In this document: piece after piece, positions 17,671 to 26,180 of the stretch
Numbering within the stretch: position 1 is the first letter of the stretch
Layout: the number at the start of each line of letters is the position of its first letter
Assembly: GCF_011058255.1 (NCBI RefSeq)
Contig: NZ_JAALFH010000062.1
Location: 146,376 to 210,375, forward strand
Reading direction: 5' to 3'
DNA length: 64,000 nucleotides
DNA from: Thioalkalivibrio sp. XN8
Lineage (GTDB): Bacteria > Pseudomonadota > Gammaproteobacteria > Steroidobacterales > XN24
Notes under the pieces: model-generated
Seen by the model: only the letters and a program-made list of their open reading frames with translations
What the model was told of the DNA's origin: nothing
Databases searched by the model: none
Made by a program: the position numbers and the translations under genes

Positions 17671-18138
17671 ATGAAGGGCGACCCGAAGGTCATCGAGCAT
17701 CTCAACACGATCCTCAAGAACGAGCTCACCGCGATCAACCAGTATTTCCTGCATTCCCGCATGCTGCAGGACTGGGGCCTCGAGAAACTCGGGGAGAAAG
17801 AGTACGAGGAATCCATCGACGAGATGAAGCATGCCGATGAGCTGGTGCAGCGCATCCTGTTCCTCGAAGGCCTGCCGAACCTCCAGGACCTCGGCAAGCT
17901 GATGATCGGCGAGAACGTCAAGGAGATTCTCGAAGCCGACCTCGGCATGGAGAACAAGGCCATTCCCGACCTGCGCGACGCCATCGCTTATTGCGAGTCG
18001 GTCGGCGACTACGTCAGCCGCCACCTGTTCCGCGAAATCCTGAGCTCAGAGGAAGAGCACGTCGACTGGCTGGAGACGCAGCTCGGCCTGATCGAGAAGA
18101 TGGGCCTGGAGAACTACGTCCAGTCCGCCACCTCCTGA
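17671..18138 (+). CDS. bfr: Bacterioferritin
   Basis: A 155-residue heme-containing ferritin subunit; 24 form an iron-storage shell. Ferroxidase ligands are present at Glu 18, Glu 51, His 54, Glu 94, Glu 127 and His 130, and the heme-axial Met 52 is kept in DEMKHAD. The run [17 protein letters not shown] is characteristic. Near-normal length. AGGAG precedes the ATG by seven bases. With bfd upstream this gives a complete store-and-release pair; the 116-base gap may contain its own promoter. Confidence 0.96.
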   Translation: MKGDPKVIEHLNTILKNELTAINQYFLHSRMLQDWGLEKLGEKEYEESIDEMKHADELVQRILFLEGLPNLQDLGKLMIGENVKEILEADLGMENKAIPDLRDAIAYCESVGDYVSRHLFREILSSEEEHVDWLETQLGLIEKMGLENYVQSATS

Positions 18139-18150
18139 TCCGGCGCCGGC

Positions 18151-18187
18151 GGGGACTGTCCCGGGGACAGTCCCCAGGACCGGTCCC
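18151..18187. repeat. Family A repeat A6, after bfr
   Basis: Fused pair of cores followed by AGGACCGGTCCC, 12 bases after the bfr stop; possible 3' stabilising hairpin. Confidence 0.9.
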
Positions 18188-18277
18188 GCCGCATCCGGAT
18201 ACGCAAAAACAGCGAACTCTCATACAATCTTCTGGTCCTAGACCAAGTGGGCCGGTGCGCGTTGCGTGCCGGCCGCT

Positions 18278-19384
18278 ATGTATCCACGCCCGGGGTTCAC
18301 GACCTTGCAGAAAGCGATCACCACCGTCGTCGTCCTGGCCGCGGCCGCGCTGGCGGCTTGGATCTGGTTGGCCACCGGCAATGGCGGCGCCCCCGCCCAG
18401 CGCGGCGTCAGCGCGGAGGACCGCCCTCCCGTCGCCGTCGTGACCGTGGCCGCCCGGGCCCGGCCGCTGTTCGACGAGGTCGAGGCCCTCGGCACGACCC
18501 GGGCCCGCGAAGCAGTGGAAATCACCCCGCGCATCGCCAGCGTGATCACGGCCATCCATTTCCGCGAGGGCGAACTGGTCGAGGCCGGCGAGGTCCTGGT
18601 CGAGCTGGACAACGCCGAGGAGCGCGCCGCGCTGGCCGAGGCCGAGGCGCGCGTCATCGACAGCCGCGCCCAGTTCCGCCGCTCCCGCGAGCTGCTGGCC
18701 TCCAAGACCGTGTCCGAGTCCCAGGTCACCCAGCTCGAGGCCAACATGAACGCCGACGAGGCGCGGCTGCGCGCCGCCCAGGCCCGCCTCGAACAGACCC
18801 TCGTCCGCGCGCCCTTCGCCGGCCGCATCGGCCTCAGGCAGGTCAGCCCGGGCAGCCTGGTGAACCCCGGCGTCGTGATCACCACGCTGGACGACCTCTC
18901 CAGCGTGCGGCTGGACTTTACCGTCCCCGAGACCTTCCTCGGCGTGCTCGCACCCGGCCAGGCCATCGCCGCCAGCAGCGTGGCCTACGAGGGCCGCCGG
19001 TTCGAGGGCGAGGTCCGCACCATCGACACCCGCGTCGACCCGGTCACCCGCGCGGTCACCATCCGCGCCGACCTGCCCAACGACGAGGGCCTGCTGAAGC
19101 CCGGCATGTTCCTCACCGTGAAGCTGACCGGCGAGTCGAAGCTGCGCGTGGTGATCCCCGAGGCCGCGCTGGTGCCCGAGGGCGACCGCCAGAACGTGTA
19201 CCTGGTGCGCGACGGCCGCGCCTGGCGCACCGAGGTGGCCGTGGGCCGCCGCCTGCCCGGCGAGGTCGAGATTCTCGAGGGCCTGCGGGCCGGCGACGAG
19301 GTCGTCGTCGAGGGCACGCAGAAGGTCGCCAACGGCGGCCGCGTGACCAGCGCCGAGCCGGTCGCGGTCCTCGGCGCGTCCTGA
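18278..19384 (+). CDS. RND efflux periplasmic adaptor (membrane fusion protein)
   Basis: About 368 residues: an N-terminal membrane anchor (KAITTVVVLAAAALAAWIWL), lipoyl/beta-barrel regions split by a helical hairpin (about 110-170, EARVIDSRAQFRRSRELL), and the typical RAPFAGRIGLRQVSPGSLV motif. It bridges the inner-membrane RND pump encoded 25 bases downstream to an outer-membrane channel, which is not in this window. The start is uncertain: ATG 18278 lacks a good ribosome site, and GTG 18266 or an internal TTG are alternatives. A TACAAT -10-like box lies at 18223-18228. Confidence 0.9.
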   Translation: MYPRPGFTTLQKAITTVVVLAAAALAAWIWLATGNGGAPAQRGVSAEDRPPVAVVTVAARARPLFDEVEALGTTRAREAVEITPRIASVITAIHFREGELVEAGEVLVELDNAEERAALAEAEARVIDSRAQFRRSRELLASKTVSESQVTQLEANMNADEARLRAAQARLEQTLVRAPFAGRIGLRQVSPGSLVNPGVVITTLDDLSSVRLDFTVPETFLGVLAPGQAIAASSVAYEGRRFEGEVRTIDTRVDPVTRAVTIRADLPNDEGLLKPGMFLTVKLTGESKLRVVIPEAALVPEGDRQNVYLVRDGRAWRTEVAVGRRLPGEVEILEGLRAGDEVVVEGTQKVANGGRVTSAEPVAVLGAS

Positions 19385-19409
19385 CGCACCACCCCGCGGA
19401 GGCGCCGCC

Positions 19410-22400
19410 ATGAAGATCTCTGAAATCTCGGTCCGCCGCCCCGTGTTCGCCATGGTGCTGTCGATGATGCTGGTGCTGGTGGGCCTGGCCTCGGCGCTGA
19501 ACCTCTCGGTGCGCGAATACCCGGACATCGACCCGCCCATCGTCTCCATCGACGTCAACTACCGCGGCGCTTCCGCCGACGTGATCGAGACCCGCGTCAC
19601 CCAGGTGATCGAGGACCAGGTCGCCGGCCTCGAGGGCATCGTCAAGCTGACCTCGCGCAGCCAGGACGAGCGCTCCTCGGTAGACCTCGAGTTCTCGCTG
19701 GACCGCAACGTCGACGAGGCCGCCAACGACGTGCGCGACCGCATCGGCCGCGTGCTGTCGCAGCTGCCGCCCGAGGCCGACCCGCCGCGCATCGCCAAGT
19801 CCGACAGCGACACCCAGCCCGTGATGTGGCTGACCTTCACCAGCGACCGCCACTCCACCCTCGAGCTGACCGACATCGCCGAGCGCATGCTGGTGGACCG
19901 CCTCTCGGTGGTCGAGGGCGTGGCGCGCGTGCGGCTCGGCGGCGCGCGGCGTTTCGCCATGCGCGTGTGGCTGGATCGCGAGGCCATGGCCGCCCGCGGC
20001 ATCACGTCCGAAGACATCACCTCGGCGCTGCGGCGCGAGAACGTGGAGCTGCCGGCCGGGCGGCTCGAGTCCACCCAGCGCGAGTTCACCCTGCGCACCC
20101 GCACCGGCCTGGTGACGCCCGAGGACTTCGGCGAGCTGGTCATCCGCCGCGGCGGCGACGGCAATTTCGTGCGCCTGTCCGACGTGGCCGAGGTGCAGAT
20201 CGGCGCCGAGGACGAGCGCAGCGTGGCGCGCGCCAACCAGGTGCCCGCCATCAGCCTGGGCATCGAGCAGCAGTCGAAGGCCAACACCGTCGAAGTCTCG
20301 CGCGGCATCCGCGCCGCCATGGAGGAAGTGCAGCCGTCGCTGCCCGAGGGCGTGGAGATCGGCATCAACTTCGACCGCGCCACCTTCATCGAGGCCTCGA
20401 TGATGGAAGTGGTGAAGGCGCTCGGCTTCGCGCTCACGCTCGTGCTCCTCGTGATCTACCTCTTTCTCGGCAACGTCCGCGCCACGCTGGTGCCCGCCGT
20501 CACGATCCCGATCTGCATCATCGCCACCTTCTCGGTCATGGCGCTGTTCGGCTATTCCATCAACGTGCTGATCCTGCTCGGCCTGGTGCTGGCGATCGGG
20601 CTGGTGGTGGACGACGCCATCGTGGTGCTGGAAAACATCTGGCGCCGGGTCGAGGAAGGCGAGCCGCCGCTGCTGGCCGCGGTCAACGGCAGCAAGGAGA
20701 TCGGCTTCGCCGTGGTCGCCACCACGCTGGTGCTGGTGTCGGTGTTCCTGCCCATCTCCTTCATCCAGGGCAACGTCGGGCGGCTGTTCCGCGAGTTCGG
20801 CGTGGCCGTGGCGGCGGCGGTGGCCATTTCCAGCGTGGTGGCGCTGACCCTGATCCCCATGCTCAGCTCCAAGCTGTTCAAGCATGGCGAGCAGCGCGGC
20901 CGCCTGACCAACTTCGTCGAGCGCGGCTTCAAGCGCATGAGCAACGCCTACCGCCGCGTCCTGGGGCGGATCGTGCCGAACCCGTGGCCGGTGCTGGCGG
21001 TGGCGCTGCTGGTCACCGTCGCGGCCGTCGGGCTGTTCCGGGTGCTGCCGAGCGAGTACGCGCCGCGCGAGGACCGGGGCATTTTCTTCACCCTGGTCAC
21101 CGCCCCGCCCGGCGCCAGCCTGGAGTACACCGAGGCGTACGCGGACCGGATGGAAGAGATCCTGATGCGCTACGTCGACAACGGCGAGGCGCGGCGCGTG
21201 CTGCTGCGCGTGCCCGGCGGCTGGGGCTCCGGCGGCGGCGTGGACAGCGCGCGGGCCATCGTGCTGCTCGAGGACTGGGACCAGCGCGAGCGCTCGGTCA
21301 CCGAGATCGCCGCCGAGGTGCGCGCCGAGCTCGACCAGCTGCCCGGCGTGCAGGCGCGCGTGATCACGCCGGCCGGCCTCGGCGTGCGCGGCGCCGACCG
21401 GCCGGTGCAGATGGTGCTCGGCGGCGCCGAGTACGCCCAGCTGGCGGCGTGGCGGGACGAGCTGATGGCTGCCGCCGAGGGCTATGCCGGCATCCGCGGC
21501 CTGGACTCCAACTACGAGGAGCGCCAGCCGCAGATGCGCGTCAACATCGACCGCAACCGCGCCGCCGAGCTCGGCGTGTCGCTGGAGAATATCGGCCGCA
21601 CGCTCGAGACCATGCTCGGCTCCCGCTCCGTGACGACCTTCATCGACCGCGGCCGCGAGTACAACGTGATCCTGCAGGGCCAGGCCGAGGGCCGCGCCAC
21701 GCCCGACGACCTTTCCAATATCTACGTCCGCTCCGAGACCAGCGGGCAGCTGGTGCCGCTGGGCAACCTGGTGACGCTCGACGAGCGCGCCGGGCCGTCG
21801 CAGCTGCGGCGTTTCGACCGGCTCCGCTCCATCACGGTCTCCGGGGGATTAGAGCCCGGCACTTCGCTGGGCGAGGCGCTGGACTCCTTCGAGGAGCTGG
21901 CGCGCGAGATCCTGCCGCCCGACATCCGCATCAGCTGGGACGGCGAGTCGCGCGAGTTCAAGGAGTCCGGCAACTCGCTCTACATCACCTTCATCATGGC
22001 GCTGGTGGTCGTGTTCCTGGTGCTGGCCGCGCAGTTCGAGAGCTTCCGCCATCCGCTGGTGATCATGTTCACCGTGCCGCTGGCCATCACCGGCGCGCTG
22101 CTCGGGCTCTGGGCCTACGGCGGCTCGATCAACGTCTACAGCCAGATCGGGCTGATCATGCTGGTCGGGCTGGCGGCCAAGAACGGCGTGCTCATCGTCG
22201 AGTTCGCCAACCAGCTGCGCGACCGCGGCCGCGAGTTCAACGAGGCCATCATCGAGGCTTCGGCCATCCGGCTGCGGCCGGTGCTGATGACCAGCGCGTG
22301 TACCGCGATCGGGGCCCTGCCGTTGCTGCTGGCGTCGGGCGCGGGGTCGGAGAGCCGGCAGGCGGTGGGCATCGTGGTGGTCTACGGGATGTTGCTGACC

Positions 22401-22526
22401 ACGATCTTGACGCTGTTCGTGGTGCCGGCGGCGTACGCGGTGATCGCGCGGAACACCGAGTCGCCGGAGCACGTCACGCGGAAGCTGGAGAAGTTGCGGG
22501 CGGGGGAAGCGGTGAAGGCCGGGTGA
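19410..22526 (+). CDS. RND-family multidrug efflux permease (AcrB/MexB-like HAE1 pump)
   Basis: A 1038-residue proton-driven inner-membrane pump. It has the HAE1 layout: a helix at 10-30, a large periplasmic porter loop, a helix block (about 335-540), a second large loop and a final helix block (about 855-1020). The proton-relay aspartates are kept in helix 4 (LAIGLVVDDAIVVLENIWRR) and the lysine side in helix 10 (LVGLAAKNGVLIVEFA). Paired with the adaptor upstream. The substrate cannot be read from sequence; no local TetR or MarR regulator is present. Confidence 0.95.
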   Translation: MKISEISVRRPVFAMVLSMMLVLVGLASALNLSVREYPDIDPPIVSIDVNYRGASADVIETRVTQVIEDQVAGLEGIVKLTSRSQDERSSVDLEFSLDRNVDEAANDVRDRIGRVLSQLPPEADPPRIAKSDSDTQPVMWLTFTSDRHSTLELTDIAERMLVDRLSVVEGVARVRLGGARRFAMRVWLDREAMAARGITSEDITSALRRENVELPAGRLESTQREFTLRTRTGLVTPEDFGELVIRRGGDGNFVRLSDVAEVQIGAEDERSVARANQVPAISLGIEQQSKANTVEVSRGIRAAMEEVQPSLPEGVEIGINFDRATFIEASMMEVVKALGFALTLVLLVIYLFLGNVRATLVPAVTIPICIIATFSVMALFGYSINVLILLGLVLAIGLVVDDAIVVLENIWRRVEEGEPPLLAAVNGSKEIGFAVVATTLVLVSVFLPISFIQGNVGRLFREFGVAVAAAVAISSVVALTLIPMLSSKLFKHGEQRGRLTNFVERGFKRMSNAYRRVLGRIVPNPWPVLAVALLVTVAAVGLFRVLPSEYAPREDRGIFFTLVTAPPGASLEYTEAYADRMEEILMRYVDNGEARRVLLRVPGGWGSGGGVDSARAIVLLEDWDQRERSVTEIAAEVRAELDQLPGVQARVITPAGLGVRGADRPVQMVLGGAEYAQLAAWRDELMAAAEGYAGIRGLDSNYEERQPQMRVNIDRNRAAELGVSLENIGRTLETMLGSRSVTTFIDRGREYNVILQGQAEGRATPDDLSNIYVRSETSGQLVPLGNLVTLDERAGPSQLRRFDRLRSITVSGGLEPGTSLGEALDSFEELAREILPPDIRISWDGESREFKESGNSLYITFIMALVVVFLVLAAQFESFRHPLVIMFTVPLAITGALLGLWAYGGSINVYSQIGLIMLVGLAAKNGVLIVEFANQLRDRGREFNEAIIEASAIRLRPVLMTSACTAIGALPLLLASGAGSESRQAVGIVVVYGMLLTTILTLFVVPAAYAVIARNTESPEHVTRKLEKLRAGEAVKAG

Positions 22527-22606
22527 GCTTGGAGTAATGTCGGAAATTTTTACAAAGCCCTTCGTCTCGACTTTATAACCACCTGTTTTTAAAGGATGTC
22601 GATGCC

Positions 22607-22622
22607 TGGCACGCTTCGTGCT
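22607..22622 (+). promoter_or_regulatory. Sigma-54 promoter of the PEP-CTERM gene
   Basis: TGGCACGCTTCGTGCT: GG at 22608-22609 and GC at 22620-22621 are separated by exactly ten bases, the -24/-12 spacing of sigma-54 promoters. It lies 105 bases before the ATG of the PEP-CTERM protein. PrsR, a sigma-54 activator encoded at 8248, is the natural candidate regulator. Confidence 0.75.
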
Positions 22623-22726
22623 CCATTATGTTAAGAGCGGGATTTCGGCGTCGAACTGCCCCTCCGTCGCCAATAACAGCAGGAAACGAGGTTCGGTGCA
22701 GGGCCAACCGAGCAGAGAGCAAAGTC

Positions 22727-23296
22727 ATGAGAAAATTCATTGCATTAATCGCCTTGACGGGACTAAGCGCCCTACTGGCGCCAGCAGTGTCCGCAGCACC
22801 CATTCTGATCAGCGGTGGTGCCCTGAACGGCACGGATGTCGGCGAAATTGACAGGTTTGTCAAGGATGCTGGTTCGCTGGAGGTGGATGGCGTTTGTAAG
22901 CAGAACGGCAATAGTTCGAGTTGGAAAATCGAGAAATGCTGGGCGGAGTATGAACTGAAGACAACTCTGGTCTACGACGACAGCAAAGCCGAGGGCGTCC
23001 AGACCTTCGAAACCGACATGAACGGCGTCATCGCCTTCAAACTGGCCTTCGGGCCTGGGTATTACATCATCAAGAACTCGAAGTGGTGGGCGCTGGTCGA
23101 GAATCTCGACAGCCTCGACTGGGGCGTGATCAGGCTCGGCGATTTCGCGGATGGCCTCAAGCTCGACGAGGGTGTCCGAATCAGCCATGTGACCCAGTTC
23201 AACCCCACGCGCGTCCCCGAGCCCGGCGCCCTCGCGCTGCTCGGCCTCGGCCTGCTCGGACTGGTGGTCGTGCGTCGGCGCATGTCGACCCACTGA
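22727..23296 (+). CDS. PEP-CTERM sorting-signal protein
   Basis: A 189-residue exported protein: signal peptide (MRKFIALIALTGLSALLAPAVSA), a middle domain with two cysteines (VCKQNG and KCWAEY), and a C-terminal VPEPGALALLGLGLLGLVVVRRR sorting signal (PEP motif, hydrophobic helix, arginine cluster; shown for order). Exosortase A, not in this window, should cleave after the PEP motif and release the protein to the surface or the EPS matrix. I see no catalytic motif in the middle domain. ATG 22727 is chosen because it begins the signal peptide. A sigma-54 promoter lies upstream and a strong terminator downstream, so the gene is a single transcription unit. Confidence 0.93.
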   Translation: MRKFIALIALTGLSALLAPAVSAAPILISGGALNGTDVGEIDRFVKDAGSLEVDGVCKQNGNSSSWKIEKCWAEYELKTTLVYDDSKAEGVQTFETDMNGVIAFKLAFGPGYYIIKNSKWWALVENLDSLDWGVIRLGDFADGLKLDEGVRISHVTQFNPTRVPEPGALALLGLGLLGLVVVRRRMSTH

Positions 23297-23322
23297 CCGG
23301 ATAAGAACGAAAAGACCAGCTG

Positions 23323-23350
23323 GAAGCCCCGCACTGCGGGGCTTCTTTTT
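23323..23350 (+). terminator. Intrinsic terminator of the PEP-CTERM gene
   Basis: A perfect 10-bp stem (GAAGCCCCGC paired with GCGGGGCTTC, loop ACT) followed by five Ts (23346-23350). Repeat A7 begins at the next base. Confidence 0.9.
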
Positions 23351-23388
23351 GGGGACTGTCCCCAGGACCGGTCCTGGGGACAGTCCCC
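23351..23388. repeat. Family A repeat A7, after the PEP-CTERM terminator
   Basis: Full 38-nt form directly abutting the T-run of the terminator and 55 bases before gltX. Confidence 0.92.
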
Positions 23389-23442
23389 ACCTCGCCCACC
23401 GCTGGTAGAATTCGCAGCCTGGATCCAGCGAGGCCTTCCATC

Positions 23443-24873
23443 GTGTCCGACACCCCGACCCGCACCGTCCGTACCCGCTTCGCGCCGAGCCCGACCGGCT
23501 ACCTGCACATCGGCGGGGTGCGCACCGCGTTGTTCTCCTGGCTGCAGGCGCGCCGCCACGGCGGCGAATTCGTCCTGCGCATCGAGGACACCGACCGCGC
23601 CCGCTCCACCGAGGAGGCGATCCAGGTCATCCTCGACGGCATGGAGTGGCTGGGCCTGCGCGCGGACGAGGGCCCCCTCTACCAGACGGACCGCTTCGAC
23701 CGTTACAACGAGATCGCGGCGCAGCTGCTGGCCTCGGGCCATGCCTATCACTGCTACTGCACGAAGGAAGAGCTGGATGAGATGCGCGCGGCGCAGATGG
23801 CACGCGGCGAGAAGCCGCGCTACGACGGGCGCTGCCGGGACCGCAAGGAGCCCAAGCCCGGCGTGCCGCCGGTGCTGCGCTTCCGCAACCCGGACCAGGG
23901 CCAGGTGGTGGTGGACGACAAAGTCCGCGGCCGCGTGGTGTTCGACAACAAGGAACTCGACGACCTGGTATTGCTGCGCTCCGACGGCGTGCCGACCTAC
24001 AACTACTCGGTCGTGGTCGACGACATGGACATGGGCATCACCCACGTCGTGCGCGGCGACGATCACCTCAACAACACGCCGCGGCAGATCAACGTCTACC
24101 ACGCGCTGGGCGCCGAGCCGCCGGTGTTCGCGCATGTGCCGATGATCCTCGGGCCCGACGGCGCCAAGCTGTCCAAGCGTCACGGCGCGGTCAGCGTGCT
24201 GCAGTACCGCCAGGAGGGTTACCTGCCGGAGGCGTTGCTCAACTACCTGGTGCGGCTGGGCTGGTCCCACGGCGACCAGGAGATCTTCTCGGTCGACGAG
24301 ATGATCGAGCTGTTCGACATCGGCGACGTCAACAAGTCGGCCTCGAGCTTCAACCCGGAGAAGCTGCTGTGGCTGAACCAGCACTACATCAAGGAAGCGC
24401 CGCCGGCGCGGCTGGCGGCGGAGCTGCAGTGGCAGCTGGAGCGGCTCGGCGTGGAGTGCTCACGCGGCCCGGCGCTGGAGGCCGTGGCCGAGGCTTTCCG
24501 CGAGCGCGCCAAGACCATGCACGAGATGGCGCAGGCGGCGATCTTCTTCTACCAGGACTTCGAGACCTACCACGAGAAGGCCGCGCGCCAGCACCTGGGC
24601 GCGGCGGCGGCGGAGCCGCTGAAGCAGCTCATGGCGGGGCTGGAGGCGCTCGAGGACTGGCAGGCAGGGCCGATCCACGACATCGTCCAGGGCGTAGCCG
24701 AGGGGCTCGGCCTCAAGATGGGCAAGGTCGCCCAGCCGCTGCGCGTGGCCGTCAGCGGCGGCCCGGTGTCGCCGCCGATCGACGTGACCGTGGCGCTGCT
24801 CGGGAAGGACAAGACGCTGGCCCGGCTGCGCCACGCCGTTGTCGTTGCGGCGTCGGCCGGGGACTGTCCCTAG
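23443..24873 (+). CDS. gltX: Glutamyl-tRNA synthetase
   Basis: A 476-residue class I aminoacyl-tRNA synthetase charging tRNA-Glu. It has the HIGH-type motif [12 protein letters not shown] near the start, KMSKS-type KLSKRHG around residue 240, and the zinc-binding cysteine set in CYCTKEEL...GRCRD. The start is GTG. The last residues (AGDCP) and the TAG stop are encoded by repeat A8, so the natural C-terminus has been replaced or extended by repeat DNA. A tRNA-Glu gene lies 190 bases downstream. Confidence 0.97.
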   Translation: MSDTPTRTVRTRFAPSPTGYLHIGGVRTALFSWLQARRHGGEFVLRIEDTDRARSTEEAIQVILDGMEWLGLRADEGPLYQTDRFDRYNEIAAQLLASGHAYHCYCTKEELDEMRAAQMARGEKPRYDGRCRDRKEPKPGVPPVLRFRNPDQGQVVVDDKVRGRVVFDNKELDDLVLLRSDGVPTYNYSVVVDDMDMGITHVVRGDDHLNNTPRQINVYHALGAEPPVFAHVPMILGPDGAKLSKRHGAVSVLQYRQEGYLPEALLNYLVRLGWSHGDQEIFSVDEMIELFDIGDVNKSASSFNPEKLLWLNQHYIKEAPPARLAAELQWQLERLGVECSRGPALEAVAEAFRERAKTMHEMAQAAIFFYQDFETYHEKAARQHLGAAAAEPLKQLMAGLEALEDWQAGPIHDIVQGVAEGLGLKMGKVAQPLRVAVSGGPVSPPIDVTVALLGKDKTLARLRHAVVVAASAGDCP

Positions 24874-24909
24874 GACCGGTCCCGGGGACCGGTCCTAGGG
24901 ACAGTCCCC
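24859..24909. repeat. Family A repeat A8, end of gltX
   Basis: A 51-nt extended palindrome in which the first core is GGGGACTGTCCCTAGG. The TAG inside it is the gltX stop codon. Confidence 0.92.
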
Positions 24910-24955
24910 ATCTTGCCCGAGCCAACCGGGTTGGATATCATGATCGACTTCGCGT

Positions 24956-25031
<76 letters not shown>

Positions 25032-25065
25032 AACTTCCTGCAGCGAACTGACACTGCAAACCTGC

Positions 25066-25141
25066 GTCCCCTTCGTCTAGAGGCCTAGGACACCGCCCTT
25101 TCACGGCGGCGACAGGGGTTCGAATCCCCTAGGGGACGCCA
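25066..25141 (+). tRNA. tRNA-Glu (TTC)
   Basis: A 76-nt cloverleaf: acceptor GTCCCCT paired with AGGGGAC, anticodon arm CCGCC-CTTTCAC-GGCGG with anticodon TTC, T arm GGGGTTCGAATCCCC, and CCA encoded. It lies 34 bases after tRNA-Ala and is probably co-transcribed. Confidence 0.97.
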
Positions 25142-25162
25142 CTTCCTCCCGGCGCCGGCGGC

Positions 25163-25987
25163 TCAGCCGCCGAACAGCTTGCGCAGCCCCTTCTTCACCG
25201 CATCCTCGGCGCCTTCTTTCGCTTCCTCCTTGGCGGCCTCCTCGGCGCCCTGCTGTGCCGCCTCGCTCACCTCGTCGATGATGGTGGGGCCGTCGCTGCC
25301 GCCCGGCCCGCCGCCAGTACCGTCCATGCCGTCCATGCCGTCCATGCCGTCCATGCCGCCAACGCCCATCGCGCCCAGGTCGAACTTCCGGTAGCCCGCC
25401 GGGATTTCGAACAGCTCATCCGCCTGCGGGCCGAGGTCGAGCCGCGTGATCTCGAACAGCACCCGCGTGCTGTCGCCTTCGGTGGTCGCGGTCATGTCGC
25501 AGCGCACGCCGATGTTGTCGTCGGTGAACCACGCATCGCCCTCGTAGCGCCCGTCCGGCCCCCCCTAGATCACGCGGTAGCGCGTCGTATCGAAGCCGTT
25601 CACCGTCTCGCGCCCGACTTTCGTGCGCTCGATGAGGCGGTACTCCTCGACCTGCTCGTTCTGCTCGGTGCCGAGGTCGAACTCCATGTACATGCCCATC
25701 GGCATGAGCATCTGGGCCTTGGTGCCGCCGTGGCGATAGAGCATGACCACGCCCTGGCCCTCCATCATCAGTTCCTCGCGGATGCGGCCGTCGTCGAAGT
25801 AGATGACGCTGTCGACCTGCTCGCCTTCGGCGGACATGCGCGCCTCGGCGCGGAACGGCGCGGTGACCTGGCTCACCTCTGCCATTTCGTTCATGCCGAC
25901 GGCGATCATGCCGCCGAAGCCGTACGCCGCGCCGAACCCGGCACAGCTCATCACAACCAACACTATCCCCTGGCACAGCTTGCGCAT
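25163..25987 (-). pseudogene. DUF4412-like secreted protein split by an in-frame amber codon
   Basis: One reading frame of 275 codons interrupted by a single TAG at 25565-25567. The 5' part (140 codons from ATG 25987, with GGGGGAGGG upstream) has a signal peptide and a Met-rich domain (QMLMPMGMYMEFDLG); after the TAG the same frame continues as GPDGRYEGDAWFTDDN and goes on 132 codons. Both parts together match one DUF4412-type lipoprotein-like fold, so this is a nonsense mutation, a sequence error, or readthrough. The TAG is followed by seven Gs. Near the C-terminus a 9-bp tandem repeat (25321-25356, about four copies) encodes GMD repeats, followed by an acidic/Lys helix. Function unknown. 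Confidence 0.75.
25321..25356. repeat. 9-bp tandem repeat (CGTCCATGC, about four copies)
   Basis: Lies in the DUF4412-like frame and encodes Gly-Met-Asp tripeptides; a likely site of slippage in steps of three codons. Confidence 0.8.
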
Positions 25988-26180
25988 CTGGAACCCTCCC
26001 CCGGTCAACTTGCTAAGTGGGCCATGAACATCGGCCGCGCGCCACGGAGCGTCAAACCGGCGCCCGCCGGGCCGCCAGAATTCGCCATGATCCGTCCGGG
26101 ATTCGCCCGCCCCGGTCCATGGCCGCGCCCGCTTGCCGGCGCCCAATGCATCCATGGCATCCCTCCATGGAGCTCTCGAC

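Noticed and set aside
19826-22537. A 903-codon frame on the same strand as the RND permease
   Set aside because: Off-frame reading of the permease with extreme Ala/Arg/Gly content and no start signal; the permease frame has the full family pattern.
23351-23388. Family A repeats considered as ordinary intrinsic terminators
   Set aside because: They lack T-runs and several lie inside translated genes; at 23323 and 31078 real terminators with T-runs stand beside them.
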